Notes under the pieces: generated by a model
Told to the model about the DNA's origin: nothing
Databases searched by the model: none
Seen by the model: only the letters and a program-made list of their open reading frames with translations
Part shown: positions 7,065 to 14,107 of the stretch, in pieces
Position numbering within the stretch: position 1 is the stretch's first letter
How the letters are laid out: every line of letters begins with the position of its first letter
Program-made: the position numbers and the translations under genes
DNA from: Bacteroidales bacterium UBA1216
GTDB lineage: Bacteria; Bacteroidota; Bacteroidia; Bacteroidales; Paludibacteraceae
Assembly (NCBI GenBank): GCA_002309255.1
Contig: DBXI01000008.1
Location: 1 to 39,586, forward strand
DNA length: 39,586 nucleotides
Reading direction: 5' to 3'

Positions 7065-9089
7065 ATGAGAACAAACCTGAGTTCACAGATCTCGCTCAGT
7101 CATGTTGCGAGGAAGTTGTACAAACCGGATGACGTGTTCGAACTCTCACGCGTCAGTCGTATGGAGAAGGTGAAAACCACCATCTACGAGACCGGCAAGG
7201 AAGGTGCCATCACCGTGGCGCAGCATATAGCCGGACTGATTGCCCAGTACCAGAAGGAGGGAAGGAAGTTCGTGCTGAGTATGATGACCGGCCGTTCGAT
7301 GCAGGACATCTTCGCCGAGCTGATCCGTCTGCACGAAGAAGGACTGAGTTTCCGAAACGTCGTTCTCGTGGTAGGCTACGAGTATTACCCGCTGGCATCG
7401 GAGGATGCTGGCTGTCTCGGGCAACTGGAGGAGCAGTTCATATCCAAGGTGGGCATCCTGCCGGCGAACGTCATCTCCATCCCGGGCACGCTGGCCAAGG
7501 AGGATATCATCGACGCCTGCACCGCCTATGAGCGCACTATCAAGGACCTCGGTGGCATCGACCTGATGCTGCTTGGTATAGGTCGCGGCGGTAACATCGC
7601 GTTCAACGAACCCGGTACGCAGTTCAACAGCGAGACGCGTCTCGTACTGCTCGACAACAACTCCCGCGCCGACGCTAGCGAGATGTTCGGCACGACGGAG
7701 GCGGTGCCGGTGAGCGCGATCACGATAGGTATAGGTACTATCCTGCATGCCCGCGAGATCCTGCTCGTTGCCTGGGGCGACCACAAAGCAGTGCAGGTGG
7801 CAAAAGCCATCGAGCAGGACGCATCGCCCGCTTGTCCGGCATCAGCGCTGCAGTTGGCTTCGAACGCGCATATCCATCTCGACCTCTCGGCAGCCGATAG
7901 GCTGACGCGAATCAGCAAACCCTGGATGGTAACGAGCTGCGAGTGGGACGACCAACTCATCCGCAAGGCCATCGTCTGGCTGTGCCAGAAGACCGACAAG
8001 CCCATCCTCAAACTCACGAACAAGGACTACAACGACCACGGCTTGGCGGAGCTGATCACGCTCTTCGGGTCGGCGTATAACTGTAATATCAAGGTCTTCA
8101 ACGACCTGCAGCACACCATCACTGGCTGGCCGGGAGGCAAACCCAACGCCGACGACAGCAACCGTCCGGAGCGCGCCAAACCCTTCCCGAAGAACGTGGT
8201 GATCTTCTCGCCGCACCCCGATGACGATGTGATATCCATGGGTGGCACCTTTGCCCGACTGATCAATCAGGGGCACAACGTGCATATCGCCTACCAAACC
8301 TCCGGCTGCATAGCCGTCTGCGACGACGAGGTCGTTCGGTTCATGGATTTCATGAAGGGGTATGCCCAAATGGGTCTAATCAATCCTTCATCTTTGAGCG
8401 ATAGCGGTCTTTGCTCTTTTAGCGAAGCGGTCTATAAGAAGTACGACGAGTATCTGCACTTCTTCAGCAAAGAGAAAATAGGCGACCAGGATACGCGCGA
8501 GATACTGGACATAAAGGCACTCATCCGTCGCGGCGAGGCGACCGCCGCATGCCGGCACATGGGACTGCCGCTGGATCACATCCACTTCCTGAACCTGCCG
8601 TTCTACGAGACGGGCACGATCAAGAAAGGTCCGCTCACGGAGAAAGATATCCGTATCGTCGAAGACCTGCTCTTACAGGTCAAGCCTGATCAGATCTTCG
8701 TGGCCGGCGATCTGGCTGACCCGCACGGTACGCACCGCGTCTGCACCGATGCCGTGCTGGCGGCTATCGATGATCTGAAGCAGACAGAGGCGTGGGACGA
8801 GTGGCTGAAGAACTGCCGAATCTGGATGTACCGCGGCGCATGGATGGAGTGGGGCGTCGATCTAATTGAGATGGCTGTACCGATGTCGCCGGAGGAGTTG
8901 CGCTCCAAGAGGAACGCGATCCTCAAGCACCAGTCGCAGATGGAGTCTGCGCCTTTCATGGGCAACGACGAGCGTCTGTTCTGGCAGCGCGCCGAGGACC
9001 GCAACCACGCCACCGCCGAACTCTACGCCAAACTCGGCCTGGCTAACTACGAAGCAATAGAAGCCTTCGTACAGTATCATCCGTTGTAA
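7065..9089 (+). CDS. Glucosamine-6-phosphate deaminase-like/PIG-L deacetylase fusion protein
   Basis: 674 aa. The N-terminal half (about 1-270) is a NagB-like sugar-phosphate isomerase/deaminase domain. The C-terminal half (about 375-660) is a PIG-L/LmbE deacetylase with metal motifs SPHPDDD (H384, D386, D387) and DPHGTHR (H554, H557). The same fusion is common in Bacteroides. In E. coli NagB the active site contains DGHIAFNEP; here it reads GGNIAFNEPG, so the catalytic His is Asn (N177) and the preceding Asp is Gly. Deaminase activity is therefore uncertain, while the deacetylase site looks intact. Likely cytoplasmic, acting on amino sugars or cell-wall recycling products, which fits the nearby SpoIID and glycosyltransferase genes. 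Residues about 443-457 (SLSDSGLCSFSEAVY) come from an in-frame repeat insertion. ATG 7065 follows the palindromic spacer. Confidence 0.9.
   Translation: MRTNLSSQISLSHVARKLYKPDDVFELSRVSRMEKVKTTIYETGKEGAITVAQHIAGLIAQYQKEGRKFVLSMMTGRSMQDIFAELIRLHEEGLSFRNVVLVVGYEYYPLASEDAGCLGQLEEQFISKVGILPANVISIPGTLAKEDIIDACTAYERTIKDLGGIDLMLLGIGRGGNIAFNEPGTQFNSETRLVLLDNNSRADASEMFGTTEAVPVSAITIGIGTILHAREILLVAWGDHKAVQVAKAIEQDASPACPASALQLASNAHIHLDLSAADRLTRISKPWMVTSCEWDDQLIRKAIVWLCQKTDKPILKLTNKDYNDHGLAELITLFGSAYNCNIKVFNDLQHTITGWPGGKPNADDSNRPERAKPFPKNVVIFSPHPDDDVISMGGTFARLINQGHNVHIAYQTSGCIAVCDDEVVRFMDFMKGYAQMGLINPSSLSDSGLCSFSEAVYKKYDEYLHFFSKEKIGDQDTREILDIKALIRRGEATAACRHMGLPLDHIHFLNLPFYETGTIKKGPLTEKDIRIVEDLLLQVKPDQIFVAGDLADPHGTHRVCTDAVLAAIDDLKQTEAWDEWLKNCRIWMYRGAWMEWGVDLIEMAVPMSPEELRSKRNAILKHQSQMESAPFMGNDERLFWQRAEDRNHATAELYAKLGLANYEAIEAFVQYHPL
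8391..8433 (+). repeat. Repeat element inserted in frame within the PIG-L domain
   Basis: The sequence contains two units, CTTTGAGCGATAGCGGTC and CTCTTTTAGCGAAGCGGTCT. They match the complement of the GACCGC..GCTCAAAG repeat found in the neighbouring spacers. The reading frame stays open and encodes an added Ser-rich loop. Confidence 0.75.
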
Positions 9090-9093
9090 ATTA

Positions 9094-9141
9094 GACCGCT
9101 GCGCTCAAAGACAAAAGACCGCTAACGCTCAAAGACAAAAG
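9094..9141 (+). repeat. Left flanking repeats of the S23 gene
   Basis: Two tandem units, GACCGCTGCGCTCAAAGACAAAA and GACCGCTAACGCTCAAAGACAAAA, end 6 nt before the S23 start codon. They are complementary to the TTTTGTC array downstream of the gene, so the gene sits between inverted repeats. Confidence 0.8.
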
Positions 9142-9147
9142 AATAAT

Positions 9148-9525
9148 ATGATGCTGCATAATTTTAGAGAATTGATTGCTTGGCAAAAAGCTATGCAATT
9201 AGCAAAAAGTGCATACCTTTTATCAGCGAATTTCCCAGCAAGCGAGCGCTTTGGTTTAGTATCGCAGATTCAGCGAGCAGCAGTTTCTATTCCGGCCAAT
9301 ATAGCAGAAGGCGCAGGTAGACCGACACCGAAAGAGTTAGTGCATGTCTTATCTTTTTCGTTAGGGTCGGCTTACGAACTAGAAACAGAGTTGTTGCTTG
9401 CTAAATATTTAATGTATATTGATGAGCAGCAGTCTGAGCAGATAAATGAGGAAGTAAAAGAAGTACAAAAATTAGTGTATTCTCTGATGAAGAAATATCA
9501 ACCGACGAATGGCAATCTACAATAA
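9148..9525 (+). CDS. Four-helix-bundle protein, S23/23S rRNA IVS family
   Basis: 125 aa, the usual length of the S23 family. Family-typical features are FRELIAWQKAMQLAKSAY, the centre QIQRAAVSIPANIAEGAGR, and FSLGSAYELETELLLA. S23 proteins are encoded in 23S rRNA intervening sequences of Leptospira and Coxiella and as free genes in Bacteroidota. They are four-helix bundles related in fold to the Avd protein of diversity-generating retroelements. Their role is unsettled. Here the gene is clearly more AT-rich than its neighbours and is flanked by inverted copies of the GACCGC/GACAAAA repeat family, which suggests it arrived as a unit. No reverse transcriptase or rRNA is nearby. The start may be either ATG 9148 or ATG 9151. 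Confidence 0.88.
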   Translation: MMLHNFRELIAWQKAMQLAKSAYLLSANFPASERFGLVSQIQRAAVSIPANIAEGAGRPTPKELVHVLSFSLGSAYELETELLLAKYLMYIDEQQSEQINEEVKEVQKLVYSLMKKYQPTNGNLQ

Positions 9526-9550
9526 CTGATAAAGTTGTGACAAATTAATC

Positions 9551-9585
9551 TTTTGTCTTTTGTCTTTTGTCTTTTGTCTTTTGTC
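9551..9585 (+). repeat. TTTTGTC x5 tandem array (right flank of S23 gene)
   Basis: Five exact 7-nt units between the S23 gene and the glycosyltransferase start. They are the reverse complement of the GACAAAA units on the left flank. An in-frame TTG start at 9567 would translate this array, but the ATG at 9600 is the better start. Confidence 0.9.
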
Positions 9586-9599
9586 TAAAACAAAACACA

Positions 9600-11021
9600 A
9601 TGAAGAACATCACCTGTTTCGTTCCGTTTCAGTCGGAGCAGCAAGTACAGGCCACCGTGCAGAACCTGAGCAAGCAGGAGCTGGTGGCGGAGATCCACTA
9701 CCTGAAGGGCGACATCCGTTCAACGGAGAACGTGCGGTTCATTGCCACGCACAGCCACACGCCCTACACGCTCATCTACACCAAGTACACAACCCTCTCG
9801 TTCGTGCTCTTCGCCTTGGAGCGGATGGAGGCGCTGATGGAGGACTCGGGCGCAGCGATGGTCTATGCCGACCACTTCAACCAGTCGGGCAGTATTCGCA
9901 CCAATGCGCCGGTCATCGACTACCAGTTGGGTGCCTTGCGTGACGACTTTGACTTCGGTTCGGTGCTGCTGTATAGGACATCCGCCCTGCAGGATGCTGT
10001 AGGACGCATGGATGTAGATTATCAGTACGCCGGCCTGTACGACCTGCGACTGAAGGTCAGCCAACGCGGTGCACTGGAGCATATCAACGAGTACCTCTAC
10101 TACGACGTGGAGCTTGATACCCGCAAGTCCGGCGAGAAGCTCTTCGACTACGTTGACCCGAAGAACCGCGGCGTGCAGATCGAGATGGAGAAAGCCGTGA
10201 CGCGTCACCTCAAGGACATAGGCGGCTACCTCGAACCCGAGTTCAATGATGTAGATATGCAGGGCGGAGAGTTTGAGTACGAGGCATCGGTGGTCATCCC
10301 GTGCAAGAACCGTGTGCGCACCATCGAGACCGCTATCCGCAGCGCGCTCTCGCAGAAAGTCAACGCACCCTACAAGTACAACGTCATCGTTGTGGACGAC
10401 AACAGCGAGGACGGAACAATTGATGCAATCAAGATGATTGTGGCCGAGGGACACGACAACCTTATCTACATTGCGCAGGATAAGTCGTGGCACGCCATCG
10501 GCGGCAACTGGAACGTGGCGCTGCACCATCCGAAGTGCGGACGTTTCGCCATCCAGCTCGATAGCGATGACACCTATTACGATGAGACAACCGTGCAGAA
10601 GTTCATCGACGCATTCCATGAGCAGAACTGCGCGATGGTCGTTGGCACCTACCGGATGACGGACTTTGACGGCAATCAGCTGCCGCCGGGAGTGATTGAC
10701 CACCGCGAATGGACGCCCGACAACGGACGCAACAACGCCCTGCGCATCAACGGCCTGGGTGCACCGCGTGGTTTCTACACGCCGCTGCTCAGAACGATCA
10801 ACTTCCCTACCACCAAGTATGGTGAGGATTATGCCGTCGGATTGCGCGTGAGCCGCGAGTACCAGATCGGCCGCATCTACGATGTGCTGTACAACTGCCG
10901 CCGCTGGGAGGATAACTCCGACGCCAACTGCGACATCGTAGCCATGAACGCCAACAACTTCTACAAGGACCGCATCCGCACCTGGGAGCTCAAGGCGCGC
11001 ATCGCGATGAACCGCAAATAG
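9600..11021 (+). CDS. Glycosyltransferase with GT-A (family 2-like) domain
   Basis: 473 aa, no signal peptide or membrane segment, so probably cytoplasmic. Residues about 1-215 form an N-terminal region (MKNITCFVPFQSEQQVQATV... TPYTLIYTKYTTLSF) that looks like a degenerate glycosyltransferase fold. From about residue 226 there is a clear GT2-type domain: ASVVIPCKNRVRTIETAIRSAL, IVVDDNSEDGT, and the nucleotide-sugar/metal motif DSDD at 321-324. The donor and acceptor are unknown. It lies between the amino-sugar enzyme and the SpoIID protein, so a role in wall or surface glycan metabolism is plausible but unproven. The stop codon TAG abuts the next repeat element. Confidence 0.82.
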   Translation: MKNITCFVPFQSEQQVQATVQNLSKQELVAEIHYLKGDIRSTENVRFIATHSHTPYTLIYTKYTTLSFVLFALERMEALMEDSGAAMVYADHFNQSGSIRTNAPVIDYQLGALRDDFDFGSVLLYRTSALQDAVGRMDVDYQYAGLYDLRLKVSQRGALEHINEYLYYDVELDTRKSGEKLFDYVDPKNRGVQIEMEKAVTRHLKDIGGYLEPEFNDVDMQGGEFEYEASVVIPCKNRVRTIETAIRSALSQKVNAPYKYNVIVVDDNSEDGTIDAIKMIVAEGHDNLIYIAQDKSWHAIGGNWNVALHHPKCGRFAIQLDSDDTYYDETTVQKFIDAFHEQNCAMVVGTYRMTDFDGNQLPPGVIDHREWTPDNGRNNALRINGLGAPRGFYTPLLRTINFPTTKYGEDYAVGLRVSREYQIGRIYDVLYNCRRWEDNSDANCDIVAMNANNFYKDRIRTWELKARIAMNRK

Positions 11022-11170
11022 ACCGCTTCGCTCAAAGAAAAAAGACCGCAGCCATGTTTGGCTGCTCAAAGAAAAAAGCCTGATTACCTTCAGATACGGA
11101 ACATTATAGGCTTTGAGTGCGAAGCACGTTCTTTTATCTTTGAGTGAGCGTAGCGAACGGTCTTTCGACT
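11021..11170. repeat. Palindromic spacer element (copy 2) between glycosyltransferase and spoIID-like gene
   Basis: Same architecture as the spacer at 6919-7047. The left arm is GACCGCTTCGCTCAAAG, the core AAAAAAGCCTGATTACCTTC .. CATTATAGGCTTT, and the right end GAGTGAGCGTAGCGAACGG then TCTTTCGACTA. It carries an extra unit in which GACCGC and GCTCAAAG are split by a perfect 7-bp-arm palindrome, GCAGCCATGTTTGGCTGC (11048-11065). The ATG of the next gene follows the right end directly. Confidence 0.78.
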
Positions 11171-12316
11171 ATGAAGATAAGAGTCGGAATATTAACAGCA
11201 CCGCACATCCGTTGCGAGAAGCACCCGAAAGGTGTGCTGCTGCGCGATGTGCGCATAGGCATCGGCTTTCATTGGGATCGGACGGAAGACCAACTCTTCG
11301 AAGGCACAATGGAGATCCGTGACAACGCTGACGGCACGCAGACCGCCATCAACACCCTGGACGTCGAGGACTACCTGACTTCGGTCATCACCTCGGAGAT
11401 GTCAGCCACCTCGTCCATTGAACTGCTCAAGGCACACGCCGTCATCTCGCGTAGTTGGGTGCTGCGGCCTATGCTCAACAAGATCTCAACAATCGGCAAT
11501 CAGCAGTCAGATACTACGAAATGTCAATTGTCAATTGTCAATTGTCAATTGCCTGAAAGGCATATTGTCTGGTACGAGCGCGATGCACACACTGGTTTCG
11601 ATGTCTGCGCCGACGACCACTGTCAGCGTTACGAAGGTATCACCCGCCGCGACGCGAACCCCGAAGCGGCAAGGCGTGTCAGAGAGGCGGTGGAGGCGAC
11701 ACGCGGATTAGTGCTCGTTGACCCGACGGTCAACAACACGGTCTGCGACACACGGTTCTACAAGTGCTGCGGCGGACGAACAGAGCTCTTTGAGAACGTC
11801 TGGGCACCGCACCACTACAGCTACCTCGAGAGTGTCGAATGCCCATACTGCAATACAACGAACGAGCGCGTGCTCAATCAGGTGCTCAACAACTACGACC
11901 GCGAGACGCAGGACTTCTACCGCTGGAAGGTACGTTACACGGCGCAGGAACTGGCAAGTATCATCCGCGAGCGTTCGGGCATCGACTTTGGGGAGATCAT
12001 CGCGCTCAATCCCATCAAGCGCGGTCCGAGCGGACGCATCTACGAACTGGAGATCATCGGCAGCAAGCACCGGATGGTCGTCGGCAAGGAACTGGAGATC
12101 CGCAAATGGCTCAGCCGCACCTGCCTGTACAGCTCGGCATTTGAGGTGCAGCGCGATGGGACAGACTGGCTATTGAAAGGCAAAGGCTGGGGACACGGCG
12201 TAGGCCTTTGCCAGATAGGCGCCGCCGTCATGGCTGACCAAGGCTGCACCTACGAGCAGATACTCGCCCACTACTACCCGGGCGCAGTACTGAGGCGCGC
12301 AAACGAACATTCGTAA
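11171..12316 (+). CDS. SpoIID/LytB domain protein (peptidoglycan-related)
   Basis: 381 aa. SpoIID-like domain with LDVEDYLTSVITSEM, followed by SSIELLKAHAVISRSW, and the C-terminal GKGWGHGVGLCQIGA motif followed by YEQILAHYYPGA. SpoIID is a lytic transglycosylase that cuts glycan strands lacking stem peptides; LytB-type relatives stimulate amidases. No signal peptide is visible, so the protein may stay in the cytoplasm, or the true N-terminus may differ. ATG 11171 is preferred over the upstream TTG 11144, which lies in the repeat. An in-frame insertion of repeats at about 11490-11552 adds roughly 20 residues (IGNQQSDTTK and CQLSIVNCQL). The stop codon lies at the edge of the ACGTAAT repeat. 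Confidence 0.85.
   Translation: MKIRVGILTAPHIRCEKHPKGVLLRDVRIGIGFHWDRTEDQLFEGTMEIRDNADGTQTAINTLDVEDYLTSVITSEMSATSSIELLKAHAVISRSWVLRPMLNKISTIGNQQSDTTKCQLSIVNCQLPERHIVWYERDAHTGFDVCADDHCQRYEGITRRDANPEAARRVREAVEATRGLVLVDPTVNNTVCDTRFYKCCGGRTELFENVWAPHHYSYLESVECPYCNTTNERVLNQVLNNYDRETQDFYRWKVRYTAQELASIIRERSGIDFGEIIALNPIKRGPSGRIYELEIIGSKHRMVVGKELEIRKWLSRTCLYSSAFEVQRDGTDWLLKGKGWGHGVGLCQIGAAVMADQGCTYEQILAHYYPGAVLRRANEHS
11490..11552 (+). repeat. In-frame repeat insertion in spoIID-like gene (TCAATTG x4)
   Basis: A degenerate GCAATCAGCAGTCAGATA segment is followed by four exact TCAATTG units (11524-11551), encoding CQLSIVNCQL. The same words occur around the end of cotH (5221-5254 and 5321-5352), there in the complementary orientation for the AATTG units. 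Confidence 0.8.
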
Positions 12317-12354
12317 TCACGTAATTACGTAATCACGTCATCACGAAGGCGCGC
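12311..12354 (+). repeat. ACGTAATC-type 8-nt repeats (copy 1) in the ompA leader
   Basis: Tandem degenerate 8-nt units (TCGTAATCACGTAATTACG then TAATCACGTCATCACGAAGG) span the spoIID stop codon and end in GGCGCGC. Related copies lie at 14061-14094 and 32091-32165. Confidence 0.8.
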
Positions 12355-12390
12355 AACAACCAAAGAAAAAGCGAAACACAATATACAACC

Positions 12391-14055
12391 ATGAAACATC
12401 ATCTACACATCACACTCCTGTCCGCAGTTGTTCTGCTGTTTATGGGGCAGAGTAGGGCGGAGGTGCCGGCGAACATCCGGCAGGAGATGCGTATGGACAA
12501 GCCGTTCGTCACCGACGAGCAGACACAGCACGAGACACTGCCGATGGTGGAGGCTTCGCGCGACAGTCTGGTGCGGGTCACCACCAAGTACATCCACACC
12601 TATATCGACACCATCCGCGTCGTCCGGTACAGCGAGGACAGCATTCCGCGTCATGACACCACCTTCGTCGCAGCCGACTCCACCGGTCGCAAGGGACACT
12701 ACGTGCAGGCGTATCTGGGTGCAGGCTACGGCTCGATAGGCTTTACGCTTGATCCGAACCACGGCGGTAAGGTCACGGGCTTCGTGAGCGGGCGCGCGCA
12801 GGTACAATATGCTTATTTCTTCCACCCGAACTGGGGCGTGGGTGCTGGTCTGTGGTTTGAGAACCTCACATCGGATGCTTCGTTGGCCAATGGCAAGGAT
12901 TACACGGACTTCTACTACGAAGACCGCACCGATACCGATGGCGAGTCCGGCTACAACCACACCGCGCGTATCTATGCGTGGCGGGAGCGCTCGACCTTGT
13001 ACAACTTGGCGGTGCCCGTGTCTATCCAGACGCAGTGGTGGAGCAAGTCCGGCGAAGTGGGCATCTTCGGCGCACTGGGTGTGGCTCCGGCATTTGCTGT
13101 GTCATCGAAGTACAGGCTGCTGGAGGGAGAGGTGGAGCACTTTGGCGAGTACCCGAAATGGGGACTGACCCTCAATGAGATGAGCGACCATGAGTATGCA
13201 CGCAATACGGATGATCCTAATCTATATACCGGCACATCAACGGCACAAGGCAAAATGAATGTGTCGCCGATGGCTACCGTCTTTGCCGAGATAGGAGCGT
13301 TGATTAATCTGACAAACGACCTGGATATGATGGTAGGACTATACGGCCACTTCACGCCGAACAATGTGGTGACCGAGACCGTAACATCGAAGTACCTGCC
13401 ATCTGATGCGGGCGATAACACAGCTCCCTTCGGCTGGGCGGATGGTCAGCGCGTTGGCCCCAAAACCTTCATGGATGAGTATCGGGGACTCTATGCTACC
13501 AACCTGCGCGGCGACAAGACCTATCCGTGGGCAGTAGGACTGAAGGTGGGTATCCATTGGCACCATGCACCCAAGCCCAAGCGAGTGATTACCGACAGCT
13601 ACGACTACTTCTACGCCGCTGACACCACTATCCGCACCGTGGAACGCGTTGAGACAGAGACCGTCGAGCGCATCGACACATTCAAGCGCGCACCCAAAGA
13701 GGAGATCAAGGTCATACAAAAGAAAGTGGATAAACTCAACAAGATCTTCTTTGCATTCGACAGCTATGTGCTAAGCAACAAGTCGAAGAAGTACCTGCGC
13801 GACATCTACGAGGAGCTCAAAGACCTGCCTAACCATATTATCATCGGCGGTCACGCCTCGGATGAAGGACAGGCAGAATACAACGAACTCCTTGCACTCA
13901 ATCGTGCTACGTCTGTCAAGAACTACCTCGTTTCGCTCGGTATCCCGGAGCAACAGCTGGAGGTGAAGAACTACGGTGCGCGTGTGGCGAACGAGGAGAA
14001 CACCCAGAAAGACCTCTCGCTTGACCGCCGCGTAGAAATCATCATCGTTGAATAA
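12391..14055 (+). CDS. OmpA family outer-membrane protein (paralogue 1)
   Basis: 554 aa. Signal peptide (MKHHLHITLLSAVVLLFMGQSRA), a linker, then a beta-barrel-like region (about 105-400) starting RKGHYVQAYLGAGYG and containing QVQYAYFFHPNWGVGAG. The periplasmic OmpA-like peptidoglycan-binding domain covers the last 110 residues or so: FFAFDSYVLSN, GGHASDEGQAEYN, LALNRATSVKNYLVSLGI and DRRVEII. It would anchor the outer membrane to peptidoglycan. It is clearly paralogous to the gene at 17220-18800. Each of the two precedes a T9SS adhesin gene, which suggests a two-gene unit was duplicated. Whether the barrel has a role in secretion or display of the adhesin is unknown. ATG 12391 gives a clean signal peptide. 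Confidence 0.9.
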   Translation: MKHHLHITLLSAVVLLFMGQSRAEVPANIRQEMRMDKPFVTDEQTQHETLPMVEASRDSLVRVTTKYIHTYIDTIRVVRYSEDSIPRHDTTFVAADSTGRKGHYVQAYLGAGYGSIGFTLDPNHGGKVTGFVSGRAQVQYAYFFHPNWGVGAGLWFENLTSDASLANGKDYTDFYYEDRTDTDGESGYNHTARIYAWRERSTLYNLAVPVSIQTQWWSKSGEVGIFGALGVAPAFAVSSKYRLLEGEVEHFGEYPKWGLTLNEMSDHEYARNTDDPNLYTGTSTAQGKMNVSPMATVFAEIGALINLTNDLDMMVGLYGHFTPNNVVTETVTSKYLPSDAGDNTAPFGWADGQRVGPKTFMDEYRGLYATNLRGDKTYPWAVGLKVGIHWHHAPKPKRVITDSYDYFYAADTTIRTVERVETETVERIDTFKRAPKEEIKVIQKKVDKLNKIFFAFDSYVLSNKSKKYLRDIYEELKDLPNHIIIGGHASDEGQAEYNELLALNRATSVKNYLVSLGIPEQQLEVKNYGARVANEENTQKDLSLDRRVEIIIVE

Positions 14056-14060
14056 ACTCG

Positions 14061-14094
14061 AAATCACGTATTCACGTCATTACGTCATCACGAA
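14061..14094 (+). repeat. ACGTCAT-type 8-nt repeats (copy 2)
   Basis: TCACGTATTCACGTCATTAC then GTCATCACGAAAAA, directly upstream of the adhesin ATG (14108). The end CGTCATCACGAAAAA is shared with copy 3 at 32149-32165. Confidence 0.78.
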
Positions 14095-14107
14095 AAAAAT
14101 AAAGATT

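Noticed and set aside
9148..9525. Diversity-generating retroelement accessory gene (Avd)
   Set aside because: The S23 fold is related to Avd, but no reverse transcriptase, template repeat or variable repeat was found nearby.
9551..9585. CRISPR array
   Set aside because: The units are 7 nt with no spacers, and there are no cas genes in the window. The other arrays (8, 11 and 24 nt) are also contiguous tandem repeats.
9567..9599. TTG 9567 start for the glycosyltransferase
   Set aside because: It would translate the TTTTGTC array; ATG 9600 gives the expected N-terminus.
9720..11069. 449-aa ORF on the minus strand opposite the glycosyltransferase
   Set aside because: It is a shadow of the GC-rich codon pattern of the plus-strand gene. 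It has no recognisable domain, and the plus-strand product has clear GT motifs.
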